A stretch of DNA of 64,000 nucleotides from Micropterix aruncella (GCA_944548615.1 OX155980.1:3514195-3578194), one strand, 5' to 3'. Positions 23,321-36,200 are shown, counted from the first letter of the stretch. The notes: generated by a model from the letters alone, not told the origin. Translations and numbers: made by a program.

Positions 23321-24241
23321 GTATGTGATATAAAATTTTCCTAATTAGCAGTTTTTCGAGCGATTGCGTTTGCCTTTTCCCTCTGCTCCATGTCGATGTT
23401 TTATCGCGTTCACAATCTACTATACATCGTGACGTCACAGACTGGAGAGTGTTGCAATATTTTCACAATGTAGTTGATCCATTGCGTAGGCGCGACCATA
23501 ATATAACCGGCGATGCGACCTTATTTTATGGCTTTAAAAAATACTGGCTTTTACTTTGGACGTATTCTGGTTCTGCTGTGTGGAGGGTAGCCCTGTGGGA
23601 CGCTCTTTCTTACGGGTGTAGGGTAAGATTGGGAATAGTGCTTTACGATAAAATGGTAAATATGAAAACTATCACGATTGTATAATTCGAAATAATTAAT
23701 AAAAAAACAATTACTTTCGTATTCAACATTTTTTCGAAAATTTACTCAAGCTGCACTTTCTACGATACTATGATCTAACAATATACTAAGTCTCTTGGCA
23801 CTGCGATTTTATTAATAGTAGCATTGATTTTATTACACTATAAAATCAATGATAGTAGGTAAGTATTTTGCATTGGCGTTTTGAATGGCTACTCTTACAG
23901 AACCCTTCCCTCCGCTCCCCAAAATCCATGGACAAAGTGTGAAACATTAATGCATGCTTACGTCCATCTTTTCTCTATTTACGGCGACTCCGGATAATTA
24001 AATTTTTATTTATTTTTTATTTCTTTTTTATATTTTGCATTTCTTAAACTGCAGTACAGTATTACATTATCAATAGAGGCACCATTGTAAATAGTAGCTA
24101 AAAAGAGTACCGCAGCCCAGTACTTTTTCAGATCAACGCCAATGAGGAGTTGCTTTTTTTGGAAGAGGATCAATAGCCTACTCTGTTGCCTACAGTATCC
24201 TTAGATGACATTATGCGAAAAGGGCCTTATAAGATTTACTC
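23321..24241. other. Non-coding, no gene seen
   Basis: AT-rich apart from 23380-23640, which has a few open codons without recognisable similarity. A 12-bp inverted pair, CATTGATTTTAT / ATAAAATCAATG, lies at about 23824-23853. Confidence 0.4.
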
Positions 24242-24956
24242 CCATCCAAGCTTGTAGGATGGTGGTGTCGACTACAACGGCGAACCCGTCACCCCAGACT
24301 GGTATAACGATATATATCGTTCTTTCAGCCGTGGGATGAGCATAGAAGACTTGGGGACAAGACAATCTACTGCCTAGTTCACCAGCAACCAGTTAGAGTC
24401 CAACGCGGCACCGGGAAAGGTAACCAGCGGGCAGCCTCACCCCCTAACTACCAGTTTTGGCAGGATATCTCCATCTGGAATTAACCATCAGGATACCTCC
24501 GTCCTCCTGACTGGTTACGGGTCTGAAGTCGCTTACGCAACCTCTACCTGTTGTATTACAGCGGTAATTCAGTTTGAATTTATCACGGACGAGTGGCCGA
24601 AGTGGCCGAGAATATCGAGTAGCCCAAGGTCATTTCAAGAGTGGCATGACATCAGGTGAAACATCCACCCCCGCTGCTTAGGAAACAGTGTATTTCCATA
24701 ATTTCCAGACCCCTTCAGCAATTAGTCAGAATGCACAACCGATTGGCTTCGCCGACCGGTGCGCAAACCGTTCAGTGGCGCCGGAATGCAATTACGCCGG
24801 GAGAGACCGGTCCACCAACTCTGAGGCCTGAGACACCTTCCACTCGAGGAGGCTTCTGAACAGGAGCTGAATCGTGAGTTGAGCCGATCCGAGAACAACA
24901 TGGTTCTTGTGGCCCAAGCTGCACGAAACTGTTCACCATCCAAGCTTGCAGGCTGG
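24242..24956 (+). repeat. Family B repeat, copy 5, with flanking direct repeats
   Basis: The unit (about 24263-24935) begins GTGTCGACTACAACGGCG and ends GGCCCAAGCTGCACGAA. It lies between two near-identical words, CCATCCAAGCTTGTAGG (24242-24258) and CCATCCAAGCTTGCAGG (24936-24952), which look like a target-site duplication of about 17 bp. That length is typical of LINE-driven retrotransposition, not of cut-and-paste elements. It belongs to a subfamily shared with 30325-30850 and 52775-53400. Confidence 0.8.
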
Positions 24957-25179
24957 AGTTTCTCTCTGTTTTACTTAATGCCTTGCTTTACTTAAAGTAT
25001 TTCTTGCAATGAATATGTGTACGCAATCTCCTAGCGGTGACATGATACCTGGGAACCTCCATATCTGATGAACTTCAGTTTTATGATTTTTTTGAAAAAT
25101 ATAGGCATTCAAGTTTCGACGGATTTATCCGTCCTCCCGTCACGGTCCGAAGTCGCATGCGCGTCCTTTACCTAAGGTT

Positions 25180-26100
25180 AGCGGTGGGAGCTATGGGTGG
25201 GAGCTAATGGACCCTTGCTGGGTTGGACACTAAGACCTATTCATTAGTTCGGGGTTGTTCTCAGTCACGGGTAAACATCCACCCGGTGGCCTCCACGCAT
25301 AAATTGCGTGCCCGGGTAAGACTCTGACCTTAGGGCTAGTTTCCCCCAGTAGTAAACCTTCTGGCGCTCCTGGACTGTCTGCGCGCCGTGCGGCGTAAGC
25401 TAATCGACTGTGCATTCTGATTAACAGACGGGGGATTCTGGAAACATTATTGTCTCCTATAGAGCGGAGGTAGTCGTTGGCCTTTCGGCGACTGCTCTTG
25501 AAACGACAATCGGCTACCCGATTCCGGGTGAAAGCCGGACAAAGGATGCCGTGGTCCGCGATAGATTCGGTTTACACAGTTTCACCGCTACGCAAGGGAG
25601 AAGACCGCGCAAGCGACCTCCAACTCATAACCGGTTGGGAGATCAGAGTAATCTGGTCGCAACTGGAAGTAAGGGCGCGAGTGTCAGCCCGCTGGGTAAC
25701 ATACCTACTTAGCTATCTCGCGGATAAGGCGTTGGCCTCTTACGGGCATGTGGCGGAGGTTAACGGCGGACTGTTTTGCCCAGTCTTCTGCACTCACCTC
25801 ATGGGAGACAGAACGATCATATTTCGTCAAAAGTTCCTGAGGTGACGGGTTCGCCCGTTGTAGCTGTCAGCTCTAGTTGATGTTGGCGGTAATTTAGTTC
25901 AAATTCAGTCGGGATCGGCAACCAACAGGTCGTTTCAAGAGTAGCTGGCCATTTCAAGATATTAGATCAACATACACCCCCACTACTTAGGAAACGTATT
26001 TCCATATTTATTCGTTATACGCGGGAGTTCACACTCGATTGGCTGACGCCGCACAATGCGCAAACGGTCCACCAGCGCCCGAAGGTCAGCCCCCAGATGA
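25180..26100 (-). repeat. Family B repeat, composite copy 6
   Basis: A full minus-strand unit (about 25190-25880, from GAGCTAATGGACCCTTGCTG to GTGACGGGTTCGCCCGTTGT) followed by a plus-strand fragment (about 25885-26100, from GCGGTAATTTAGTTCAAATT). The hairpin ACGGG-TTCG-CCCGT is perfect here. A further small inverted pair, AGATGATCCGAT / ATCGGATCATCT, lies at 26097-26152. Confidence 0.8.
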
Positions 26101-26474
26101 TCCGATCCCATATCCACGACACTACCGCGACATTCCATCGGATCATCTTCATAATACTAAGGCAATGAAAATCCTTTGTCTAATCCAGGAGTAGAATTGA
26201 GAAATAGAGAACTAGCTGAAGAACTAGCTGAAACCCATCGAGATCGACGGTCAGTTTATCGATACTAATGTTTCAAAAATAAACGGAAACATACGTCCTA
26301 TTTATGTACTAATAATATTTATTTGGATTAATTCGATTACGTAGCAATAATCGACGAGCGACGCGTACGTGATATGACGTGTGACAGAAAGTAAACAGAA
26401 AATTTCGCGCCAACTCAGTTTGCTTTAGTAACTACACGCTAGGTGGCGGTGAAATGATTAAAAAAATAAAATAA

Positions 26475-26775
26475 ATGTTTTCAAGTATATTGAGAAAAAA
26501 AACGGTTTTGTCACCCCTAGACTTTCTCCGCAAGCAGACAAACCCCCAACCCTCCCTCTCTCACTCTCTCCCCCTTCTCTCTGCCAACCCCCCTTTTCCT
26601 ACCCCCCTCTACAACTCCCCCAACCCTCCCCCTCTCTTTCTCCCCCTTCTCCCCCCAACACCCCCCTCTCCCAACACCCACCCCAATTCACCCCCTCAAC
26701 CCCCTAAATACCCCTCCTCCCGCCCACACTTCACCCCCTCTCTTCTACATTCCCTCCCCCGCGCGGAAATCCAGC
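26475..26775. repeat. C-rich pyrimidine tract
   Basis: About 250 bp of almost pure C/T with A interruptions (CCCCCTCTCCCAACACCCAC and similar). The 111-codon frame across it is low-complexity Pro/Ser/Leu and is not a credible protein. Confidence 0.8.
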
Positions 26776-27257
26776 AGATAAAGCTATCATTTTTTATTTT
26801 TCTTCTTTGATGACACATCTAGAGACCAAGAGCACCTCTTTAGACACCTCAGCCAAATTTTTATACCCAGCCGTTCTCTCAATATGACCGTTACAGGAAA
26901 AAAAACACGTTAATGTATAGATGCTAGACAATGACAATGCGTTTAAAAACAATTTTATCTCTTATGGAACAAAATTTAGATACGGAAAGCAAAGCGAGAT
27001 AATAACATTATTATTAGATATTGCTGTAAAACTTCGTGACAAATTTTAGACATTTCCAAATTTTGTTATTCCATAGCAACACGGTTTTCACAGTTAGTCG
27101 ACACAGGTCTTTCTCTATACTTTAATTATAAGGTGAATCTCGGAATGCTCACGAGCAAGTCGACGGCGTTTTCAAGGACTTCTGAAAAGCCTTCGACAAA
27201 GTGAATATCTCCCTGGTGCTTGATAAACTAGGTCGACTAGCTAGAGTATATACATGG
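26776..27257. other. Non-coding, nothing recognised
   Basis: 27120-27240 has words such as GGCGTTTTCAAGGACTTC and TCGACAAAGTGAATATC, reminiscent of a LINE reverse transcriptase (AFDKVN.S..LDKL), but too short to name with confidence. Confidence 0.3.
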
Positions 27258-28410
27258 TGCCTTATTACGATTTGGAGAGTTAATGGGCCCTTGCTGAGTT
27301 GGCCACGAAGACCCATTCTGTTCAGGGTTGGTCATACTCACGGGTCAACACCTATCCGACGGCCTTCACGCATGAAGTGCGAGCCTGGGTAGGACTCTGG
27401 CCTTATGGTCAGTTTCCCCTAGGAATCAACCTTCTGGCGCTCCTGGACGGTCTGCGCACCGTGCGGCGTAAGCCAATCGACTGTGCACTCTGACTAACAT
27501 CTTGCGGTGTCGACTACAATGGGCAAGCCCGTCACCACAGGACGTTTTAACGATTAGTCGTTCTATCGCCCTGCAGTGAGCGTAGAAGACTTTGGACAAT
27601 AACAATCCAACGTCTAGCTACGCCACAACCCGTGAGAGTCCAACGCCTTACCGCGAGTTAGCCAGGAATAAACCCGGCGGGCTCGAGATACTCGCGCCCT
27701 TACTTCCAATGTGACCAGATTTCTCCGGTCTCTCGATCGGTTCCGAGTTCGAGGTCGCTTGCGCGGTCCTCTCCCTTAGGAAGCGGTGAAACGGAGTACT
27801 CCGAATCTATCGCGGACCAAGGCGTCCTTTGCCCGGCTCTGAACCGGGATCGGATGGCCAATGGTCAATTCAAGAGCAGTCGCCGTAAGGTAGGCAACCA
27901 CCCCCGCTCTATAGGAAACAATACAGTTCCCAGACTCCCCCGACTGTTAGTCGGGGGAGTCTGAAAGCAGTACTGTTTCCTATAGAGCGAGGGTGGTTGC
28001 GGACCTTAAGGCGACTGCTCTTGAAATGACCATCGGCCATCCGATCCTGGGTGAACAGCCGGGCAAAGGACGCTGTGGTCCGCGATAGATTCGGTAAACA
28101 CCGTTTCACCGCTTCGTAAGGGAGAAGACCGCACAAGCGACCTCGAACTCGTAACCAATCGAGAGACCGGAGTAATCTGGTCACAGTTGGAAGTAAGGGT
28201 ATGAGTGTCGGCTCGCCGGGTAACATTCCTGGCTATCTCGCGGTTAAGGCGTTGGCCTCTTACGGGCTTGTGGCGTAGCTAGACGGTGGACTGTTTCGTC
28301 CTCAAGTCTCCTACGCTCACTCCAGGGAGATAGAACGACTAATAGTTAAAACTTCCTGACGTGACGGGTTCTCCCGCTATAGTCGACAACCCAAGTTGCC
28401 TTATTACGAT
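27258..28410. repeat. Family B fold-back copy with 14-bp flanking direct repeats
   Basis: The word TGCCTTATTACGAT occurs exactly at 27258-27271 and 28397-28410. Between them are a minus-strand tail half (27272-27500), a plus-strand head half (27507-27947) and a minus-strand head half (27948-28396). The last two form an imperfect palindrome with arms of about 440 bp, whose centre is perfect for 15 bp with a 3-base loop (27931-27963). Both arms end at GTCGAC. The single pair of flanking repeats suggests the rearranged element moved as one unit. Confidence 0.82.
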
Positions 28411-28656
28411 GTTGAGTTGAGACTTGACTGTAAGATATAGCATATAACAATAAATCCGCGTTTGTATACATTTCAATTTACCGGCAGAGGGAGAGTATTG
28501 TGAACGCACTTCTATGTGTCTGTGTGTTTGTGACTCTGTGTGTATTCCTCCACGATAGCGCGTAAATGCTTCATCCGATTGTGCTGGAATTTGGATATGC
28601 AGGCATCATTTGGTCATGGCAAGAGTTGAAAATATTGTGGTGAAAAGAAAGCCTTA

Positions 28657-28855
28657 GGGGTCTGACACACTGGGCCTACGTACGCAACGTACGCAACGTA
28701 CGATAACATCTGACCCTTGAATTTAGATGGAAGCAGACACACTTATACTACACAACGTTGTGTAGGGTAATTGTGTCTGCTTTCATGCAAATACAATGGC
28801 CATATGTAATTGAAGTTGAGTTCGTTGAGCACGTCGGACCTGTGTGCCAGACCCC
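28657..28855. mobile_element. Harbinger-like MITE, 199 bp
   Basis: Terminal repeats GGGGTCTGACACACTGGGCC and the complement of GGGGTCTGGCACACAGGTCC, flanked by TTA on both sides (28654-28656, 28856-28858), the PIF/Harbinger target. Inside is an 18-bp perfect palindrome, CTACACAACGTTGTGTAG, set in longer inverted arms (GAAGCAGACACA / TGTGTCTGCTTTC). Related internal sequence occurs at 55122-55210. Confidence 0.82.
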
Positions 28856-28858
28856 TTA

Positions 28859-29585
28859 TCCTCTTCTGTCCGCCCTTAATGCTACATACAAGCTGAGGAT
28901 TGAGCGTATTCAAAAACGATTTATAAGTCATCTAAATTTCCGCTTATTTTCCAACGGCTTGTCATACGCTGAAGGTCTGCAACGCTATGACATTAGAGGA
29001 CTGGCGAGTAGTATCAGATATGTCGTTTCTACATAAAATTGTTCATACTGGGTTGAACAGTCCATACCTCCTGAGTAGGGTGAGCATACGAGCGCATTAC
29101 CGACTCGCACGAACTTTTTACGTACCAAGGTATGGTTCCAATTCGTTATTCCCGCGCGTTATGCATGCATACAATGTCTGCTATATTTAACCATCAAAAT
29201 AGTCGATCCTTTGAAAAGCTGATTATCAGATCGGGTTGAATTAGCATGCACATACAAGCACTCACAAGCTTATTCGCACTACAGATACACACACCCACAC
29301 ACATACATACACGCACAAACACATACACATACACACGCACACATACACGCTCTCCATCACACAAACACACACCAACACCTATAAACTCGCACATAGCGAT
29401 TTTAACTGTTAGTTTTAAATTCTTTGTATTGTATTGTTTAGCATATTTTGTAATCCTTATATAGCAAATAATTTAAAACATCATTGGCTTTACTACTGTT
29501 ATATATTATGTTATATATTATGTTATTTTTTTATGCTGTATGTTTTTAACTAAAATAAAATAATAAATTAATAGTAAAAAAAAAA
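28859..29585 (+). mobile_element. LINE 3' end, copy with CA-rich UTR
   Basis: The coding tail reads ATYKLRIERIQKRFISHLNF, RLFSNGLSYAEG and, after a frameshift, MSFLHKIVHTGLNSPYLLS and LARTFYVPRYGSNSLFPR, the usual C-terminus of Jockey/CR1-like LINE ORF2. A (CA)-rich UTR (29286-29395) and an A-rich end follow. The same structure, inverted, is at 38555-39468. Frames are broken. Confidence 0.78.
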
Positions 29586-30012
29586 ACACTAAAAACACGC
29601 TTTTGGGCTATGATACGATATTCACATACACACGGCTATGATGAATACCAGTGCCTATCTTCCGGCTTTATCATCAGACCTTGAAACCTAATCGTGGTCA
29701 AAGTTCATTCCAAGACTTTTCTAACAAGTCCAAACACGGCTACGATACGATGTTCCATCATGAAGTTCCAGTTCATATCTTCCGACTCCATAATCAGATC
29801 AGTTCGACAGTACCATATTATTGTATTGTCATCAGAACTACATACAGCTGCCAATTTTCATGATCGTAGCATCCTTGGAAGATGGTTAAATTAGTTACCT
29901 TAGATTCCATTACATAGTTAGTTACATACAGGTCGACCTAATAAAAGCGTCTTAAAAATAAAATATATCTTTATGTCATTTTTAAAGTTGCATTTTTTAT
30001 CCCTATTTGTAG

Positions 30013-30271
30013 GTGTCTTAAATAATGGAAGGAAAATATCCAGGAGGTCCACCCGACCCGTATCAGGGGAGCAGTGGACCCCCCCAGTACCCCCAGTACC
30101 AGCCTCAGCCGGGGTATATTCCGCAGCAGCCAGGGTTTGTGATGCCGCAACCATCGCCGCCAGGTGCCATGTACCCCCACCTGGATCCAAATCAACAGCT
30201 TCCGGATCATGTGCATCCGCTTCCGCCACCACCTTACTCGGAAACTCCGCAACAACAGCCGCAACAACAAG
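30013..30271 (+). CDS. LITAF-like gene, exon 1 (coding from 30025)
   Basis: An acceptor-like TATTTGTAG ends at 30012 and a short leader GTGTCTTAAATA precedes the ATG at 30025, so this is probably the second exon of the transcript with a non-coding exon upstream. The ATG is the first in the frame and an in-frame TAA lies just before it. It encodes residues 1-82 plus one base (MEGKYPGGPPDPYQGSSGPP and onward, to QQ). The donor AAG|GTTAGT follows. Two PPxY motifs are visible. The overlapping open frames on both strands here are shadows. Confidence 0.9.
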
Positions 30272-33200
30272 GTTAGTTTTTTACACGAGGATTACAATGT
30301 TGGACTCGGAGTAGTTTTGGCTTGAGTCTACCAGTTTTGGTAGGATACCTACCAGTTTTGGTAGGATATCTCCGTCTATAGTTAACCTTCAGGATACCTA
30401 CCGTAACCGTTCTCCCAACTGGTTACATGTCCGAAGTCGCTTACACGGCCTCTACCTGTTGTATTACAGCGGTAATTCAGTTTGAATTTATCGCGGACCT
30501 GTGCGTCCTTTGCCTGTAGTGCCACACGGGATCGGGTGGCTCAAGGTCATTTGAAGAATGGCATAACAGCAGGTCACGCTGCTTAGGAGACAGTATATTT
30601 CCATAGTCTCTAGACTCCTTCAGCAATTAGTCAGAGTGCACAACCGATTGGCGTCGCCGAACGATGCGCAAACCGTCTAGTAGCGCCGGAATGCAATCCC
30701 ACTAGGAGAAACCGGTCCACCAGCTTGTTAGGCCTGAGACTCGAGTCTTACCTGGGGTAGCCTTCCGCACGAGGAGGCTTCTAATAGGAGCTGAATCGTG
30801 AGCTGAGCCGATCCGAGAACAAAATGGATCTTGTGGCCCAAGCTGCACTTGATTGGAATTTAACCCCCCGAAATCCGGCGTATTTTCGTTTAATTGTACG
30901 GGTGAATTAAGTTTGGTGCTTGCCGCGCGCCCTCCCCCGAAACTGAAGTCTTCGTTGTATAAGGTGTTGGCTATAATAAACGCGATAATTAATTTGCATT
31001 TGTTTTTAAACTTTTTTGTACTCTTCACCTCGATTTAAGATATTTTGTAATATCAACTTTAATAATCGCGCTTTTCAAGTACGATTTTAAATTTCTTCAT
31101 TTGACACCCACCAATTAAAATTTTTATTTAATAAACTTGTAAACCACTTAAGATATTATGAAATGACTTAATAACAAAGCTAGAGGCATTATTCTCAATA
31201 TGCTTAGATTTTTTTGGTTTTCCTTTCTTGCATTAATAACAACGGATCTATGAAGAATGAAATTTTCAGATTTTAACATTTTTGATTCACAAACCGCTGA
31301 AGATGTCGAAAAGTGACGTAAGCTAGAGTTATATGCAATGTCCTCATTATTCTAAGTCACATTTATTGATTTTTCTTGGACCAGTAATAATGGATTTATG
31401 ACTTTTTTAAATATTAGAAAGACCGTTATTTTGAAACAAAATTGTTTATATCTCTATCAGCTTCTCAAATATTAGCATTAAAATGAACTATTTATCTTCG
31501 TAATTTGGTGCTAATTGGTCGTATAGTTTCTGAGATATAGCGGGTAGACATAGATACAGCACGAACACACACACACATACAGATACACACACACACAGAC
31601 ACACAATCACGCGCGCGGCGCACACAACTCCTCTCCATTTTAGGATTTAAGGGGGAAGCCTGGTTTAGAAGGCCAAAAAAACATTCTTTCCATGTTTTTT
31701 TTTCATTTCAAAAAAACATTCTTTCCATGTAGTTTTTATAAAACTCATAGTTTTAATCTGATCAGGAACCTTTTGTATCAGTTTGATTAACATTTGAAAA
31801 ACATTTTATTAAACTATTTTTGAGACATTGAAGTGCAAATATCACAGGGGATCAGGTGAGCAACAGATCATTTCTAAGCATAGATGACGTTAGGCCGACA
31901 ACTACCCCTGCTGCTTAGGAGACGTATGTTTGCAGACTCCACTGGTTATTCGCCGGAGTGCACAGTCGTTTGGCTAACGCCGCACGGTGCGCAAACCGCC
32001 CAGTTGCCCCCGAGGTGTTCCCCAGTACCGGTACAGCCGCAAACAGAGTTCGTGGATGCTACCGAATGTTAGCTGAATCCTGAGTTTGGCAGACCTTAGA
32101 AAACACGGTTAGGCCATCAGGCCCAAGCTGCGAGAACTATTAGAAATCAAAGTGGCCAGTGAGAAAACGAGGCAATATTGCGGCGGGAGACGCAATATTG
32201 CCTCGTTTTCTAAATTTCCTCTTTTAGCTGGGGATTTAGTGCAACAGTTTGTATGGGAACCCTGCATTTTGTGATTAAAGGCTCATACTTGGCACAATTG
32301 TTCCTTAGGTGGTCCTGAGTGGATTTAGACCGGGAGCCATCGGGGGCCACCCCGCGGGGGGCGGGGGGAGGGGGTGGAAGTTTGATTCCGCCGCGCGTCA
32401 CTTTGAGCCCTTTATCTCTCGGACTATAGATACTAGGGCAAGTGGGATATCATTTTCGGATAACTCAATAATAACGAATTCATTTCTGGAAGAAAAAAAA
32501 TACCGGTCCATAGAAAAAATATGAAATAATTGGTAACATCCAAAAATCATTTACATCTTTTTTTTACATATTCAAAGTTTACTTTTTAACCATAAAAGGT
32601 ATGGGTATTCAAAAAATATATTCCAAAAGCCACACTTATCCTTATTACACCAGTATATATTTTATTGGACTGCCATGGTAAAAAATGTGTGAAAAAAATA
32701 TAATTCATCGCACGGCAGAACGGTGTATTACGCCTGCTAAGTAGATACGGGCATCGAGCGAAGTTTGATAAGTACTTTTAGGATTATTTAGTTTCTGCGA
32801 TAAGTTAGTGAGTTAAAAATAACAAGTACAATAATTATAATTACTTTAATAATTATATTATTATTGTTTTTTCCTATTTATTAAAAATAATTTATCATTC
32901 ACACACCGTACCTGATTATTTGTGCTTAACATATCTTAAATACTTACGTAAGTATAATTTTTTCTGTAATCCCAACTATTTCGTCGAAAAAATAATAGTA
33001 AGTAGTATATAAAAGTACATAGGTACCTTCCCATACCTGCTTGATTACATAAGGGAGGGCATTTTACCATACGTTATAATGCTTTGAGAAATCCGTCAAG
33101 CTTCGGGGCGGTGCGGGCACTACTCGCTCTTTTGAGGTGCCCCCGCCGAACTGAGGTGCCCACTCAGTTCAGTATATAGAGTTGTCAACTACAACGGGCG

Positions 33201-36200
33201 AACCCGTCACCTCAGGAAGTTTTACGATTAGTCGTTCTCTCTCCCGTGAAGTGAACGCAGAAAACTTGGACAAAAGAATACACCGCCAAGCTCCGCCACA
33301 TGCCCGCAAGAGGCCAACGCCTTGCTCGATTGGTTACGAGTTCGAGGTCGCTTGCACGGTCCTCTCCTTTACGAAGCGGTGAAACGGTGTATACCGAATC
33401 TATCGCGGACCACGGCATCCTCTGCCCGGCTGTTTACCCAGGATCGGGTAGCCGATGGTCTTTTCAAGAGCAGTCGCCGTAAGGTCCGCAACCACCCCCG
33501 CTCTATAGGAAACGGTACTGCTTCCAGACTCAGTTCAGTAGTAAACAGTGAAAGAATTTGTCTGCCGTGCGGAGCTCTTTGAAAATGTGTAAATTTTGGA
33601 TCGAAAAAGCTATCGCAAGTTTACGGGGATGGCTTTGGACCAAGCACATGAGCAAATGAATACCATATTAAAATAAGACCTATTTTTACACGTAGGTAGG
33701 ACCTATTTTTACACTTACATTCATCGTTACGCTAAATAGTTTGTGATTAGTTCTTCATTATACAACATAATATTATTTTACACATCACAGAATTGATTGG
33801 TTTGACTGAAAACCCTGACTAAGCGGCTTCTCGCTGGACCTGCATTGGTAGATACCGTTTATAATTTTTTGTATTTTGATACTGAGAACAGCGCAACAGA
33901 TGAATACGGCAGCCATCTTTCTGACACTAACGCAAAAAGGAAGAACTTTATTCTAGACCTGCAATCACCGGTAGCTACAATAAATACTCCAGGAAATCCT
34001 TTTGTCTAACAGTCTCCAGACTTCTATGTACTGAAGTTGTAAATGCAGTATTAAAGATAGAAAAAGCGGCAAAGAGTTATTGATCTTATAAAGCTATTGC
34101 TCTTAAATACATAACATTTGTATAGGAAGATTACATACAAACTCTAAAAAAAAGTTTACTGGATCCAACCAAACTCAGTAATCTCTCCTTATACAACAAG
34201 TATAAACACAATATAATTATACAAGTTATTAAAACACGTAAAAAAAGAGTGAGAGCAAAATGAAAGCAAAGATAAGAGACCTGGAGAATGACTGCAGTCT
34301 ATTCAGAAAATTTTATATTGCAACCTGTGATAAAGCAATTATAGTAGAAGATCTCGATTCATTCTTAGCGCAAGAAAACCAAGCCAGTATTCTAGCACAT
34401 AAATTGCGGTCTGGAACAAAGTCACACCTACTAAAATCGATTACCAGTATTTTTGGCACTGCAACCATTCCAAACGCCCCACAAGTCTCATCGAAAATTC
34501 TAGATAGATCTACATTAGTCCATATGCTGAGTTCTGGCCATAGAAAGACTTTGGAGAATAGGTACACCAGTATGTATACCATTTCTTTGCAAAGAACTTA
34601 CATGGTTTTAAAATTAGATATTGTTTGGGATATATAACAACGAAAGCATAAAGAATATTAAGAGGAAAGGTTCAAAGAACACGGGTCACTGCTACGACGA
34701 AACTACCTAAAGGTTAGGTTAATTTGATGATGAACAATTCCTTAATTAAGAATTGTATGCTCTGACAACGGCAAGGACGTTTGCAATATGGGTGGACCAA
34801 ATATTATAACCAATATCATACATGATACAAAGCGTACGCTTCTTTGTGGTTACGTGATACGTAACCACGAAGATGTGGACACTCGCATGATGTGCATGTA
34901 TCGGACAATGTCGCTCATGGTTTGACAAAAATTATGCTACTGACTGTGGATACTGACTTCGCAGACCAGCAGCAGCAGAAGTGCAAATTACAACAATTAT
35001 CAAGCTTGAGGAGCTGTGAGTGCACAAAGGTACTGGAAAACACCACCAGTACCTCTGCTGTCATGATATTGCGACTGCCTCAGATAATAACTCTAATGTA
35101 TGTTTTATATTAGGTAAGTATAGATAGGATATATTAGGTATATAACACTTCATAACATTTACGTCTTGTCCAATTGGTGGCTAAAACCCGCTCTTGGACG
35201 TGGCAAAATATTTGTATTATTAGGTAGTGAGTCTAATTACTGCTCTAATCTTTACTTAACATACATAAGTTGTTAAGAATTTAGCTATTAGATTGGAAAA
35301 AAGTATCTTAGAAACTTTGGAACCTACTAAAACTAATTTTATTGTAAAATCTTATTACAAAACAAAATAAAGGCTCATTAATTAAAAGAGTCAAGAATTT
35401 AAATGGGTACCTACTAAGAGTTACTCATCATACTAACTAAAATAGCCAGTAAAAAGTTAAATAATCAAAGTAGAAGCCTAATAATTGAAATAGTCAATAA
35501 TTCGAATACGTTCGAAAACGTATTAAAAGTTATTGATAGTAGGTAATACCTATACAAAGTAGTCAGTAAAGTGTTAAATAATGAGATTAAAGTTAATCAT
35601 ACATTTAAAAACTAAAAGTACAAATTCATCATCTAAATTGATATAAAATTTGTAAAGTCATAGCCCATACATTTTTCACTTATAGGACCACGAAGAGCGT
35701 AGGTTTTGCCCCTGTTTCACCTGAAATGAAATGAAAAATTTGAAAATAGGCATTCAAAAGAATAGCCAATTTTCAGTGTTTTAATAGTTTCTCCTAGCAA
35801 TTAAGTAAGTATGGGTAGGTATGTGCTTATATCATATATACTACTTACTATTATTTTTTCAACGAAGTGGTAGGGATTGCAGACAAATTAATACTTAGGT
35901 ATTTAAGGTAGGTGCACAAATATCAGTTAGGTACGGTGTGTGAATGATGAATTATTTTTTTTAAATATAAAAAGCAATAATAATATAGTTATCATAATAA
36001 TAATAACGATTGTACATCTTGTTTTTAACTCACTGGCCAATCGCTGAAACTAAATAATCCGATAAGTAAATATCTAACTTGGTTCGATGCCCGTCTCTAC
36101 GTAACGGACGAAATACGCCGGTCTGCCGTGCGATGAATTATATTTTTTTCACTCACATTTTACAATAGCAGTCTAATAAAAAATATATGTCTGTAATTTA

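Noticed and set aside
26475..26810. Pro-rich 111-codon frame
   Set aside because: Low-complexity C/T tract; composition alone explains the open frame.
29918..30314. Several overlapping frames of 83-113 codons on both strands
   Set aside because: They are shadows of the LITAF exon 1, whose frame alone joins exons 2 and 3 correctly.
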